DNA of 64,000 bases from Quadrisphaera granulorum (GCF_003149145.1 NZ_QGDQ01000002.1:124001-188000); one strand, 5' to 3'; shown: positions 49,370-60,319, numbered from the stretch's first letter. Notes: generated by a model not told the origin, from the sequence alone. Numbers and translations are program-made.

Positions 49370-50158
49370 ATGCCACACCACCAGCTGAGGGCGCGCACCG
49401 CAGGCGCGCTCTACCTCGTCACCTTCGCCTCCTCGATCCCCGCCCTCCTGCTCCTGGGTCCGGTTCTGGCGGGAGGAGGCGCCTATGTCACCGGCGCTGA
49501 CGCCGATGCCCGTGTCACCGCGGGCGCTGCTCTCGACGTCGTCAATGCCCTGGCCTGCATCGGCACCGCCGTCGCCCTCTACCCGCTGGTCAGCACCTGG
49601 GCCCCAGGGCGTGCCGTGGGCTTCGTGGCCTCACGCGTTCTCGAAGCGGCTGTGGTGCTCACCGGGGTGGCCTGCGTACTTGGCGTGCTGGCCCTGCGGC
49701 AACAGGTGGCCGCGCGAGGTCTCGACGAGACAGCGGCGCAAGCTGCCGCCGCGGGCCTCATCGCCGTTCGGGATGCAACGTTCCTGCTCGGGCCGGGACT
49801 CATACCCGCCCTCAACGCCGTCCTGCTCGGCTCAGCCCTCCTGGCCGCGCGGGCGCTTCCGCGGATCATCCCTGCGGCGGGGCTCGTCGGTGCACCGCTG
49901 CTGCTCGCCTCAGCGACAGGCACCCTCTTCGGGGTCACCGGCCAGACGTCCTCGCTGGCCGCTGTCGCCGTCGTCCCGATCTTCCTCTGGGAGCTCTCCC
50001 TGGGCCTGTGGATGCTGGTGCGCGGGCTGCACCTGCCCACCGTTGACACCATCGTCGACGGCGCCCCTCGCGCCCGAGGCCTCAGGAGCGGCGCGAGGGC
50101 CACCCTGCCTCGTGGAGCCGCTCGACGGCGTCGAGCACGAGGTCCAGTGCGAAGCTGA
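49370..50158 (+). CDS. DUF4386 domain membrane protein
   Basis: A 262-residue protein with about seven hydrophobic helices. The family pattern is RTAGALYLVTFASSIPALLLL, VVNALACIGTAVALYPLV, VGFVASRVLEAAVVLTGVA, AGLIAVRDATFLLGPGLIPALNAVLLG and IPAAGLVGAPLLLASA, ending VAVVPIFLWELSLGLWMLVRG. The last 27 residues are Arg-rich and are encoded by DNA overlapping the TetR end (77 bp, convergent). GAGGAG lies six bases before the ATG. Function of DUF4386 is unknown; twin operators imply it is the TetR target. Confidence 0.88.
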   Translation: MPHHQLRARTAGALYLVTFASSIPALLLLGPVLAGGGAYVTGADADARVTAGAALDVVNALACIGTAVALYPLVSTWAPGRAVGFVASRVLEAAVVLTGVACVLGVLALRQQVAARGLDETAAQAAAAGLIAVRDATFLLGPGLIPALNAVLLGSALLAARALPRIIPAAGLVGAPLLLASATGTLFGVTGQTSSLAAVAVVPIFLWELSLGLWMLVRGLHLPTVDTIVDGAPRARGLRSGARATLPRGAARRRRARGPVRS

Positions 50159-50843
50159 ACTCGAAGTCCTCGTCGCAGCCCTGCCCCACGGTGGTCAGAT
50201 CGCCGCCGGTTGCGGCCAGGGCGATCGCGACGATGTGCGGGTACTGGGCGCTGAAGGCCGCAACCTCTGCCGCCGAGGGCGCAGCCGCAGGCTCCGGCAG
50301 CCCCCCCGACACCGACGGAGGTGGAGCGGTGAACGCCTCAGGGCTGAAACCCCACACGCGATGGCCCAGCAGGTGCATCGCATGGTGGGTGAGGTCTGCG
50401 GAGACGCCTCCTGCCATGAACGCGCCCGCCACGCGGTCCAGATGGGACAGCACCGCCGGGCTGCGCACCGTGCTCGTCTCGATGAGGCGGCGCAGCCACG
50501 GATGCTGCTGCAGCACGGCACGCGCCGACAGCGCATGTGAGCGGACCGCCTCCTTCCACGGCAGGCCCGGTGCGGGAGCCGCAAAGCGGGAAATCATGGC
50601 GTCGACGAGGCCGGCCATCAGGTCGTCCTTGCCGGCCACGTGCCGGTAGAGAGCCATGGGGACGACGTCGAGCTCGCCCGCCAACCGACGCATCGTGACG
50701 GCGTCCGTGCCCTCGGCGTCAGCCAGCGCCGTGGCTGCAGAGAGGGCTCGCTCGCGCGTCAGCGGTGTGCGGGCGCGGTCAGGCGGGTCCGGTGAGTCAG
50801 ACGGCTCGGACGACTCAGAACGCTCGGACGACGCGGAGTGCAC
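50082..50843 (-). CDS. TetR/AcrR family transcriptional regulator
   Basis: A 253-residue regulator. The N-terminal helix-turn-helix is LTRERALSAATALADAEGTD, AVTMRRLAGELDVVPMALYRHVAGKDDLMAGLVDAM. The C-terminal ligand domain (TetR_C type, LPWKEAVRSHALSARAVLQQHPW) follows, with a Pro/Ser-rich loop. Ser/Glu-rich residues precede the HTH. GTG start. It converges on and overlaps the DUF4386 gene, whose promoter region carries matching operators. Confidence 0.92.
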   Translation of the reverse strand: MHSASSERSESSEPSDSPDPPDRARTPLTRERALSAATALADAEGTDAVTMRRLAGELDVVPMALYRHVAGKDDLMAGLVDAMISRFAAPAPGLPWKEAVRSHALSARAVLQQHPWLRRLIETSTVRSPAVLSHLDRVAGAFMAGGVSADLTHHAMHLLGHRVWGFSPEAFTAPPPSVSGGLPEPAAAPSAAEVAAFSAQYPHIVAIALAATGGDLTTVGQGCDEDFEFSFALDLVLDAVERLHEAGWPSRRS

Positions 50844-50882
50844 CGCTGCATCCTCGCCGCTCGCGCCGACGTCGGAAGAGTG

Positions 50883-51689
50883 TCAGGCCACGTCAGCGTT
50901 CATCGCCGCGACGAAGTCGCGCTTCACCTCGCGCCACGCCTCGTCGGTCATGGTGCGCCGCCAGTACGGCGAGCACGACATCGCCGACCGCTCCAGGCCG
51001 CGCTCGGCGAGCAGGTGGCGGCGCACCGCGCGGATCTCCTCGGCCTCGCCGTGCACAAAAGCGTGGACGACGCCGTCGCGCCAGGTCAGCGCCCGTGTCG
51101 CCTCCACCAGCAGCGCGCCGTCATGGGCCGCGTCGCCGGTGCGGTGGAGCCACGCGACGTCGGCGCCGTCGGGCGCGACCAGCGGCACCTCGTGCTCCGG
51201 GCCGTCGCACACGAGCCGCACCACCACGGATGCGTCGTCCGGAAGCACCTCCAGAGAGGCAGCGATGGCCGGCAGAGCCGACTCGTCACCGAGCATGACG
51301 TGCCAGGCGGCCTCGGGATCTGGCCGGTACCCGGAGGCAGGTCCCTCGAAGACGAGCACGTCGCCGGGCTGAGCCGCCGCTGCCCACGGCCCCGCGACGC
51401 CCGAGGTCCCGTGGACGACGAAGTCGATCGCGAGCTGGCGGGCGTCGTCGTCCCACGAGCGCACCGTGTACCGCCGCCGCGCCGGCATCTGCTCGCGCGG
51501 GAGGCCCGCCTCACGCAGCGCCTGGGGGTCGAACACCGGGCCGTAGGCGGCGCCCGGCGCGGGGATCGCGATGTTGACGTAGGCGTCGGTGCCCTCGGCG
51601 GGCCGGAACCCGTCAAGGCCCGGCCCATCGAGGACGACGCGCACCAGCGTCGGCGTCAGACGCTCGACTCGCACCACTTCACCATGCAT
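50883..51689 (-). CDS. Siderophore-interacting protein (FAD-binding ferric-siderophore reductase, ViuB type)
   Basis: A 268-residue flavoprotein expected to reduce Fe(III)-siderophores in the cytoplasm. The FAD domain has RRRYTVRSWDDDARQLAIDFVVHG, the SIP signature GVAGPWAAAAQPGDVLVFEGP; the NAD(P)H half contains WHVMLGDESALPAIAASLEVLP and HAFVHGEAEEIRAVRRHLL, ending SPYWRRTMTDEAWREVKRDF. An iron-box-like site lies 21-39 bases before the start. No siderophore uptake genes flank it. Confidence 0.92.
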   Translation of the reverse strand: MHGEVVRVERLTPTLVRVVLDGPGLDGFRPAEGTDAYVNIAIPAPGAAYGPVFDPQALREAGLPREQMPARRRYTVRSWDDDARQLAIDFVVHGTSGVAGPWAAAAQPGDVLVFEGPASGYRPDPEAAWHVMLGDESALPAIAASLEVLPDDASVVVRLVCDGPEHEVPLVAPDGADVAWLHRTGDAAHDGALLVEATRALTWRDGVVHAFVHGEAEEIRAVRRHLLAERGLERSAMSCSPYWRRTMTDEAWREVKRDFVAAMNADVA

Positions 51690-51709
51690 CCCGCCATGCT
51701 AGACGGAAT

Positions 51710-51728
51710 TTAGGTTACCCTTAGTTCA
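51710..51728 (-). promoter_or_regulatory. Candidate DtxR/IdeR iron box
   Basis: TTAGGTTACCCTTAGTTCA matches the DtxR/IdeR consensus (TTAGGTTAGSCTAACCTAA) at about 13 of 19 positions, with a perfect first half. It lies just upstream of the siderophore-interacting protein gene, which is the sort of gene such repressors control. Confidence 0.5.
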
Positions 51729-52817
51729 GCCCCAGCACTGCTTCGAGGCCCAGTCGGTGCCCTTGCTGTAGAGGCCGTCCGCGGGCTTGTCAGTGACCAG
51801 CTGGGACCCCGTGTTGAAGAACGCCAGCCCCGGGGAGGACTGCGGCACGTCGCCCGTCAGGGCGTGGTCGATGACGGCGTCGATGCCCAGGCGCGCCATC
51901 CGCAGCGGGAACTGCATCGCCGTCGCGCCGATCGCCCCGTCAGCGGTGGCTTTGATGCCCTCGCAGCCGCCGTCGATGGAGACGACGACGACCTTGTCCG
52001 CCCGGCCCGCTGCGACGAGCGCGGTGTGAGCGCCCAGCGCGGAACCCTCGTTGATCGTGTACACGAGGTTGATCGCCGGGTCCTTGGCGAGCAGCTTCTC
52101 CATGGCGGCCTGGCCGCCCTCCTTGTCCCCGTTGGTGGTCTCGTGCCCGACGATGCGCGGGTCGGACTCGTCACCGATGACCTTGGGGTCAGCGAGGTCG
52201 ATGCCGAAGCCCGTCAGGAACCCCTGGTCACGGGCGACGTCCACCGGGACGTGGGCGGGGGTGAGGTCGAGCATGGCGATCCGCGCCGTCGCCGGGTCGA
52301 CCTTCGTCGCGGCCCACTGACCGATCGAGCGGCCCGCGGTGAAGTTGTCCGTGGCGAAGGTCGTGTCGACGGCGTCCGCCGGGTCCGTGGGCGAATCGAG
52401 CGCGACGACGAGCAGCCCGGCCTTGCGGGCCTCGGCGATGGCCGGCAGCACATCGGCCCCAGACGGGGTGATGAGGATGCCCTTGGCGTCGGCCGCGATG
52501 AGCTTCTTGATGGCATCGATCTGGGTGGCGGTGTCGGTCTCGCCCTTACCGGCGTAGGAGCGCACGTCGACCCCGAGGGCCTTGCCCTCCTGCTCGGCGC
52601 CGGCGCGCAGCGCCTTGAAGTAGCCGCTGTCAGCGGACTTCACGATGATGCCCACCACGGGCTTGTCGGACGACGCGGCGTCACTGGATGCGGCACCGCA
52701 GCCCGCGCTTGCGAACAGTGCGGCGCCCGCGAGGGCCGCGGCGACGAGCCGGGCGCGGGTGGGGCGCACGGTGCCGGTTGAGGTGGACGAGGGGTCAGGG
52801 GTGGTGGAGGCGGTCAT
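51726..52817 (-). CDS. Sugar ABC transporter substrate-binding lipoprotein (RbsB/FrcB-like), orphan
   Basis: A 363-residue periplasmic-binding-protein-type lipoprotein. The signal sequence ends in a lipobox LFASAGCG (Cys near residue 40). The mature part has VVGIIVKSADSGYFKALRAGAEQEGKAL in family form, IDAIKKLIAADAKGILITPSGADVLPAI, TFATDNFTAGRSIGQWAA, INLVYTINEGSALGAH, and VVVVSIDGGCEGIKATADGAIGATAMQFP, most like ribose/fructose binding proteins. No permease or ATPase gene adjoins it. A chemoreceptor gene lies immediately upstream on the same strand (79-bp gap). Confidence 0.9.
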   Translation of the reverse strand: MTASTTPDPSSTSTGTVRPTRARLVAAALAGAALFASAGCGAASSDAASSDKPVVGIIVKSADSGYFKALRAGAEQEGKALGVDVRSYAGKGETDTATQIDAIKKLIAADAKGILITPSGADVLPAIAEARKAGLLVVALDSPTDPADAVDTTFATDNFTAGRSIGQWAATKVDPATARIAMLDLTPAHVPVDVARDQGFLTGFGIDLADPKVIGDESDPRIVGHETTNGDKEGGQAAMEKLLAKDPAINLVYTINEGSALGAHTALVAAGRADKVVVVSIDGGCEGIKATADGAIGATAMQFPLRMARLGIDAVIDHALTGDVPQSSPGLAFFNTGSQLVTDKPADGLYSKGTDWASKQCWG

Positions 52818-52896
52818 GGCTGCTCAGCTCCGGGACGTCGGGGGAAGTGTGGGGGCGGCGATCAGACGCTGATCGGCGGCGCGGATCACGTGCGGC

Positions 52897-54495
52897 TCAG
52901 TACCGGAACTGGGCCAGGTTGTCGCGCATGGAGACGGACAGCTCCGACAGCTCCCGGGACGACGAGCTGGCGGTGGACGCCGCGCCCTTCGTCTGGTTGC
53001 TCGTCTCGACGACGGCCGCGATGGCCTGCGCGATGCTCGTCGACTGCGACGAGATGTCCGTGACGTTGCGGGCCATCTCCGCCGTCGTCGCGGACTGCTC
53101 CTCCACGGCTGAGGAGATGGTGAGCTGCTTCTCGTGGATGGTGCCGATCACCGAGCTGATCTCGGCGATCCGCTCCACCGCGAGCGCGGTGGTCTTCTGG
53201 ATGGCGTCGATCTTGGCGGTGATGTCCTCGGTGGCGCGGGCGGTGCCCTGCGCGAGGTCCTTGACCTCGCTGGCGACCACCGCGAAGCCGCGACCGGCTT
53301 CACCGGCGCGTGCGGCCTCGATGGTGGCGTTGAGCGCGAGGAGGTTGGTCTGAGCGGCGATCGTGGTGATCGTCTGGATGATCTCGCCGATCTCGGTGCT
53401 CGCGGTGTCGAGGTCGGCCACGGCCTGGGAGGTCTCGGCGGCAGCGGTGACGGCACCGGAGGCGACCTGGGAGACCGAGCTGGCTTGCTGGGAGATCTCG
53501 GCGATGGAGGCCGTCATCTCCTCCGTGGCGGCGCTGATGGTGGACGCGGCGATCGAGACCTGCTGTGCCGAACCCGCGACGACGCTGGTCTGGGCAACTG
53601 ACGCTTCTGACGCCGTCGTGAGGTCGACGGCCACGTGGTCCATGCCCTGGGAGGCCTCGGCCAGTGTCGAGGCTGACTGCGAGAGGGAGGCGATGGTGCC
53701 GCGCAGGGAGCGCAGCGCGGCGCCGAGGGCCCGGCCCATGTCACCGATCTCGTCACGGTCGTGTTCGTCGACCTCGGCGGTCAGGTTGCGCTTCTCGACC
53801 TGCTGCAGGGAGGAGACCATGCGGCGCACCGGCACGAGGACGGAGCGGCCGACCCACACGTTGGCGACGATGAGCACGATCAGGCCGACCAGGCCACCCA
53901 CGCACAGCCCCATGACGGCCCGGGAGCGGATCTCTTCGGCCTGGGCGCGGGCCTGGTGCGCCTCGGCGTCGATGAGGTCACCGACCACCTTCTGCTGCAG
54001 CGTGATCGCAGCGGCGGAGGCGGCGAGCTGGCCCAGCATGGACCGGCCCAGGTCGCTGCGGGGGTCGACCTTGGGGAGCACGGCCATCTGCTCCTGCGCG
54101 CTGGCCATGTACGCCTCGTAGTCCGTCTTGAGCGGCGTGACGGCGTTGCGCGTCCGCGTCGAGAGGATGCTGGTGTCGAGGGCCTTCCAGTCGTCAGCGG
54201 AAGCCTTCTGCGCTGTCGTGAACGCGGCCATGGCGGCGTCCGCGTTGGTGCCGCCGCCGGACAGGAGCGCGTCACGCAGTGATACCTGCGCCTGCTCGAT
54301 GCGCTCCGCGAGCGCCGTCATCCGCGCGTCGGCCCCGCTCAGCTCGAGCGCGTGCGTGCTGCTCGCGGAGACAGAACCGAGGGTGGCTACGGCGGAGCCC
54401 GACAGCGCGGCGACAAGGACGGCGCCGGTGCCGGCCAGCAGCGTGAGCTTGGCCTTGATGGTGAAGCGACGGCGCTTCAGGGCGCTGAGGGGCAC
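52897..54495 (-). CDS. Methyl-accepting chemotaxis protein with four-helix-bundle sensor
   Basis: A 532-residue receptor. One membrane helix near the N-terminus ([21 protein letters not shown]), an outer helical domain of about 150 residues (4HB type), and a second helix ([23 protein letters not shown]) are followed by a HAMP domain ([19 protein letters not shown]). The signalling tip contains [40 protein letters not shown] 54495 was chosen for GGAGG five bases upstream; the 54528 start lacks one. It implies the organism is chemotactic. Possibly reads the adjacent sugar-binding protein. Confidence 0.95.
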   Translation of the reverse strand: MPLSALKRRRFTIKAKLTLLAGTGAVLVAALSGSAVATLGSVSASSTHALELSGADARMTALAERIEQAQVSLRDALLSGGGTNADAAMAAFTTAQKASADDWKALDTSILSTRTRNAVTPLKTDYEAYMASAQEQMAVLPKVDPRSDLGRSMLGQLAASAAAITLQQKVVGDLIDAEAHQARAQAEEIRSRAVMGLCVGGLVGLIVLIVANVWVGRSVLVPVRRMVSSLQQVEKRNLTAEVDEHDRDEIGDMGRALGAALRSLRGTIASLSQSASTLAEASQGMDHVAVDLTTASEASVAQTSVVAGSAQQVSIAASTISAATEEMTASIAEISQQASSVSQVASGAVTAAAETSQAVADLDTASTEIGEIIQTITTIAAQTNLLALNATIEAARAGEAGRGFAVVASEVKDLAQGTARATEDITAKIDAIQKTTALAVERIAEISSVIGTIHEKQLTISSAVEEQSATTAEMARNVTDISSQSTSIAQAIAAVVETSNQTKGAASTASSSSRELSELSVSMRDNLAQFRY

Positions 54496-54641
54496 GAGGA
54501 CCTCCGGACGGGCCGGTGTGCGTCTCACACCGATGTGTCCCAGATCGGCCCCTCAGCGCTCCACTGAAGCGATGACGAGTGAAGGTCCCCCCAAGGGGGT
54601 GCCTCCACGGGGTTCGATGACCGCTCCGGTCAATCCCCTGG

Positions 54642-55730
54642 TCACTGGCTGCGCGAGCGCAGCAACCACAGCGGATCGTCGAGGAAGCGGCGCGCGCACT
54701 CCAGTGATCCCGGGAGTTGGGCGTCGAACAGGCCCGGCGGCAGGGCGTCGGCGCGGTGGCCGGTGGTCCAGCCCAGCATCTGCACCCGTCGCAGCATCGA
54801 CAGGGCGCAGGCGTGCAGCAGGTCTGCCTCCGACAGCGGGGCCACCTCCCGGTAGCCCGCCACCCACGCCTGGGCCATGGCCGGGGCGTAGGGCTCGTGC
54901 TCGACGAAGCTCAAGGCGGCGGCGAAGTCGTAGAGGTAGTAGCCGAAGCCGCAGTCGTCGAAGTCGATGACGGTGAGGGCGCCGTCGTCGTCGGCCATGA
55001 TGTTGGAGGGGCGCAGGTCCGCGTGGATGAGTCCCCAGTGGGGCGGCTCGGCGGGTAGATCGGCCAGCAGCTCCAGGGCTCGGTTCTGGGCGCGTCCGAG
55101 CAGCAGCTCGTCCTCGAGGTGCTCGACGGCGGGCTCCCACGGGCCCCAGCGGGCCGTAGGGCCGACCAGGTCGGGGATGCTCCACGTGAATCGCTCGAAG
55201 TCGTGCGGCGCCTCCCACTGACGCGAGTGAGCGTGGAAGAGGGCGGACCAGCGGCCGATGGTGCGGTAGCAGGAGGCGGGGTCGTCCAGGTCTTCCAGCG
55301 GCGAGCCGTTGACGAAACGCGTGGAGACACACGCCCAGCCGTGGCCGCGGGTGTCCTTGACGACGGCGGTGAACCCGCCCCGCAGCGTGAGTACCGGGTC
55401 GATGAGGCGCACCTCGTCGAGGGAGTGCAGTGCTCCCAGCCACGCGAGCTCGCTGGCGATGGCCGCGGGGCCACCCACGTATCCCGGCTGCGACACGCGG
55501 ACGACGCCCACGGGTCGTCCGTCCAGGTCGAGGCGGAAGGTGGCGTTCTCCGAGACGGTGATGAGCGGCATGTCCACCCGCATCGGTTCCAACCCCCACG
55601 CCGCGCACACGCCGCGGTGGAGCCAGTACGGAGCGGGCGCTCCCTGCGACAGCGCGTCGAAGGCGTGCAGCGAGACCTCGGTACGCGGCTGGCCTTCCTC
55701 GGGAACAGGCTCCCCGCCCGGGGCTGTCAT
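54642..55730 (-). CDS. APH family phosphotransferase (small-molecule kinase)
   Basis: A 362-residue kinase-like enzyme. The catalytic loop is GLIHADLRPSNIMADDD, with the HxD aspartate and Asn, and the metal-binding Asp is in VIDFDDCGFGYYLYDFAAAL. The N-terminal lobe has SENATFRLDLDGRPVGVVRVSQPGYV. This is the hydroxylysine-kinase/homoserine-kinase II-like branch. It is divergent from a class III aminotransferase of the AGXT2L/phospho-lyase kind. Its likely product is a phosphorylated amino alcohol, which is inference. ATG 55730 is chosen; GTG 55742 is possible. Confidence 0.82.
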   Translation of the reverse strand: MTAPGGEPVPEEGQPRTEVSLHAFDALSQGAPAPYWLHRGVCAAWGLEPMRVDMPLITVSENATFRLDLDGRPVGVVRVSQPGYVGGPAAIASELAWLGALHSLDEVRLIDPVLTLRGGFTAVVKDTRGHGWACVSTRFVNGSPLEDLDDPASCYRTIGRWSALFHAHSRQWEAPHDFERFTWSIPDLVGPTARWGPWEPAVEHLEDELLLGRAQNRALELLADLPAEPPHWGLIHADLRPSNIMADDDGALTVIDFDDCGFGYYLYDFAAALSFVEHEPYAPAMAQAWVAGYREVAPLSEADLLHACALSMLRRVQMLGWTTGHRADALPPGLFDAQLPGSLECARRFLDDPLWLLRSRSQ

Positions 55731-55838
55731 GGCGGTCACCACGTCAGCCTCGCCGTCGGATGCCCGCCGAGGTGGCGGCGAAACAGGTCCTTAACTCGGC
55801 TGCCGCAGACTCCGCCCGTGCCCACGCGCTCGACCATC

Positions 55839-57182
55839 ATGGACACCAACAGCTTCCGCCCTGAGGACGCCGAGGGAGTCAGCGAGCGCACGCTCGCCCT
55901 CACGCGCCGCCGGTCGCAGCTGCTGGGCCCGGCCTACCGCCTCTTCTACCGCGACCCGGTGCACCTCGTGCGGGGCATCGGGAGCCACCTGTTCGACGTC
56001 GACGGCGAGCGCTACCTCGACGTCTACAACAACGTGGCCAGCGTCGGGCACTGCCACCCCCGTGTCGTCGCGGCCGTGCAGGAACAGGTGGCCACGCTCA
56101 ACACCCACACCCGGTACCTGCACGAGGCGGTGCTCGACTACGCCGAGGACCTGCTCTCCACAGCACCCGACGAGATCGGCCAGCTCATGCTGCTGTGCAC
56201 GGGCTCGGAAGCCAACGACCTCGCCGTCCGCGTGGCCCAGGCTCATACCGGTGCGCGCGGCGTGATCATCTCCGCCGAGGCCTACCACGGCAACACCGAC
56301 ACCGTCTCGCAGCTCTCGCCGGCCCTCGGGACCGCCCAGCCGATCGGCACCTGGGTCCGCACCGTGCCCGCTCCGGATGCGCGGTTGGCTGCCGCAGAGG
56401 GCTCCGACGACGTCGCGGTGTGGTTCGCGAGCAAGGTGGCAGCCGCCGCTGACGACCTCGCCGCCGCAGGTCACGGCGTCGCGGCGCTCCTGGCCGATTC
56501 GATCTTCTCCTCCGACGGCGTCTACCCCGACCCGGCCGGCTTCCTGGCCCCCGCCGTGGACGCCGTGCGCGCTCGCGGCGGGGTGTTCATCGCCGACGAG
56601 GTGCAGCCCGGCTTCGCACGAACCGGCCGGGCGTTCTGGGGCTTCGCGGGACACGGGGTGGTGCCGGAACTCATCACTACCGGCAAGCCCATGGGCAACG
56701 GCATCCCCGTCTCGGGGCTGCTCGCGCGCCCGGAGGTGCTGGCGTCCTTCGCCGGGCACCTGCCCTACTTCAACACCTTCGGGGGCAACCCGGTGTCCGT
56801 CGCCGCCGCGCAGGCCGTTCTCGACGTCATCCGCGACGAGGACCTCCAGGGCAACGCGCTCCGTGTCGGCACCGCTCTCCAGGACGACCTGCGCACGCTG
56901 GCCGCCCGCACGGACCTCCTGGGCGAGGTGCGCGGATCCGGCCTGTACATCGGCCTGGAGGTGGTCGACCCGGAGACCGGCGCCGGGTCGAAGGCGCTAG
57001 CCCTCGACGTCGTCGAGGCGCTGCGGCAGCGCCGCGTGCTGACCTCGGTCTGCGGTGCCGGCGGCGACGTCCTCAAGTTGCGTCCGCCGCTGGTGTTCAG
57101 CCGCGCGGACGCCGCGTGGCTGCTCGAGGCCCTGGACGATGCTGCGCGCGCCGTCGGCTTGACCCGCAGGGCCGCAGGTTGA
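55839..57182 (+). CDS. Class III PLP aminotransferase, phospho-lyase (AGXT2L)-like
   Basis: A 447-residue PLP enzyme. The N-terminus has RRSQLLGPAYRLFYRDPVHLVRGIGSHLFDVDGERYLDVYNNVASVGHCHPR in family form (conserved SVGHCHPRVV). Key pieces are LCTGSEANDLAVRVAQAHTG, the YHG segment AEAYHGNTDTVSQLSP, the PLP Asp region FIADEVQPGFARTGRAFWGF, and the Schiff-base lysine in LITTGKPMGNGIPVSG. AGXT2L-type enzymes are phospho-lyases acting on phosphorylated amino alcohols. GTG 55818 is an alternative start. Confidence 0.88.
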   Translation: MDTNSFRPEDAEGVSERTLALTRRRSQLLGPAYRLFYRDPVHLVRGIGSHLFDVDGERYLDVYNNVASVGHCHPRVVAAVQEQVATLNTHTRYLHEAVLDYAEDLLSTAPDEIGQLMLLCTGSEANDLAVRVAQAHTGARGVIISAEAYHGNTDTVSQLSPALGTAQPIGTWVRTVPAPDARLAAAEGSDDVAVWFASKVAAAADDLAAAGHGVAALLADSIFSSDGVYPDPAGFLAPAVDAVRARGGVFIADEVQPGFARTGRAFWGFAGHGVVPELITTGKPMGNGIPVSGLLARPEVLASFAGHLPYFNTFGGNPVSVAAAQAVLDVIRDEDLQGNALRVGTALQDDLRTLAARTDLLGEVRGSGLYIGLEVVDPETGAGSKALALDVVEALRQRRVLTSVCGAGGDVLKLRPPLVFSRADAAWLLEALDDAARAVGLTRRAAG

Positions 57183-57223
57183 GCCGACGGTGCTGGTGAA
57201 ACCGTGCTAGCGGGCGGACGAGG

Positions 57224-57919
<696 letters not shown>

Positions 57920-57978
57920 TCAAAGGCCTCTGATGTCACTACCGGTGACGAATGGGTGGGAGGTGCTCCCGCCGCAGG

Positions 57979-58686
<708 letters not shown>

Positions 58687-58771
58687 CTACGGACGGGCTG
58701 TCCGCGCCTGGGGGCTTTTGGGTGAACTTGTGGATGACGCGCCGCCATCTGCCACGCCGTACCGTCATGAG

Positions 58772-60319
58772 GTGCCCCCGGATGGCCCAGCGCGCACCGA
58801 TCCGCACACAAGCTCTCCCGGCGAGGCTGGCGCGGTTCCGCGGACGGTGCTGCACGTCGACCTCGACGCCTTCTACGCGTCCGTGGAGCAGCGCGACAAG
58901 CCGTCGCTGCGAGGCAAGCCCGTCGTCGTCGGGGGCACCGCCTGGCGCGGGGTGGTGGCCACCGCCTCCTACGAGGCCCGGGCCTTCGGTGTCGGGTCAG
59001 CGATGCCCACGGCGGCAGCCCGACGGGCCTGCCCCTGGGCCGCCTACCTGCACCCGCGCTTCGCCGCCTACCGCGCCGCGTCCGCGCGGGTCATGGCGCT
59101 CCTGGCCGAGCTCGCCGGGCCGCCGGGCCTGCTGGAGCCGCTCTCGCTCGACGAGGCGTACGTCGAGCTGACGGCGTCGTCTTCCGGTCCCGACGACGAG
59201 GCGGTGCTCGCCGCGGCGGCCGCCTTCCGTGAGCGCGTCCGCATCGAGGTGGGGCTCACGGCGTCGGTGGGGGTGGGCACGAGCAAGCTCGTGGCCAAGA
59301 TCGCCTCCGACCTGCGCAAACCCGACGCGCTGCTCGTGGTGCCCGCGGGTGCGGAGCGCACCGTGCTGGCGCCGTTGGGCGTGCGCGCGCTGCCCGGGGT
59401 GGGACCCGCCACCGAGGCACGCCTGGCGACGCTCGGGGTGAGCACGGTGGGGCAGCTGGCGGCCACCGACGAGCGCGAGCTGGTCTCGCTGCTGGGACGG
59501 GCCTCGGGCACCGCCCTGCACGCCGCCGCCCTCGGACTGGATCCGCGACCGGTGGTACCCGAGCGCGAGGCGAAGTCCGTGAGTGCCGAGGAGACGTTCA
59601 CCACCGACGTCGTCGACAGGGGCGTGCTCGCAGCGGAGCTGGCGCGTATGGCGGCTCGAGTGGCCGACCGATTGCTGGCCTCGGGGTTGCGGGGCCGGAC
59701 GGTGACCGTCAAGGCCCGCCGCTACGACTTCTCCACCCTCGCCCGATCGGCCACCACCGGCCCAGGCAGTGGAGGTGCGGGCAGTGGAGGTGTGGCGACC
59801 GCGGAGGAGATCGTCGCCGCCGCCACCCCCCTGCTCGCGGCCATCGACGCCACTGGCGGGCTGCGGCTGCTCGGCGTGGGTGTCTCGGGGCTGGTCGGTG
59901 CTCTGGACGGGCTCGAGGAGCCGATCCAGGGTGACCTGCTCGCCGAGCTCGACGCACCGCTCGTCCGCGCCGCGGAGGGCGACCACAGCGGTCACGAGCA
60001 CGAGGGCAGGGACGATGACGACGACGGCGGCGACGTGCCGCCACCTCCCCCGCCTCCCGCAGAGCACCCGGAGGTCCTCGAGCGCCCGGGACGCACGGCG
60101 GTCACCTGGATCCCCGGACAGGACGTGGTCCACGTGGATCACGGCATGGGGTGGGTACAGGGATCCGGCGTCGGCAGAGTGACGGTCCGCTTCGAGGGGC
60201 CGCACACCGGTGTCGGGCGGGTGCGGACCTTCGCCGTCGACGACCCCGATCTGGCCCCCACCGACCCACCGGAGTGGGTGACGTGGTCCGATCGGTCGCC
60301 TACAGGCCGCAGCCGATGA
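58772..60319 (+). CDS. dinB: DNA polymerase IV (Y-family, DinB)
   Basis: A 515-residue lesion-bypass polymerase. The palm begins VLHVDLDAFYASVEQRDKP; RGKPVVVGG, LDEAYVEL (catalytic Asp/Glu), the finger RKPDALLVVP, and the HhH region ALPGVGPATEARLATLGV follow. The little-finger domain is after residue 270. The C-terminal 130 residues are Asp/Pro-rich, ending in a basic-acidic segment (WIPGQDVVHVDHGMGWVQG) not found in E. coli DinB. The start is uncertain between GTG 58772 and GTG 58847 (MLHVDLDAF). It diverges from the Rpf-like genes. Confidence 0.93.
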   Translation: MPPDGPARTDPHTSSPGEAGAVPRTVLHVDLDAFYASVEQRDKPSLRGKPVVVGGTAWRGVVATASYEARAFGVGSAMPTAAARRACPWAAYLHPRFAAYRAASARVMALLAELAGPPGLLEPLSLDEAYVELTASSSGPDDEAVLAAAAAFRERVRIEVGLTASVGVGTSKLVAKIASDLRKPDALLVVPAGAERTVLAPLGVRALPGVGPATEARLATLGVSTVGQLAATDERELVSLLGRASGTALHAAALGLDPRPVVPEREAKSVSAEETFTTDVVDRGVLAAELARMAARVADRLLASGLRGRTVTVKARRYDFSTLARSATTGPGSGGAGSGGVATAEEIVAAATPLLAAIDATGGLRLLGVGVSGLVGALDGLEEPIQGDLLAELDAPLVRAAEGDHSGHEHEGRDDDDDGGDVPPPPPPPAEHPEVLERPGRTAVTWIPGQDVVHVDHGMGWVQGSGVGRVTVRFEGPHTGVGRVRTFAVDDPDLAPTDPPEWVTWSDRSPTGRSR

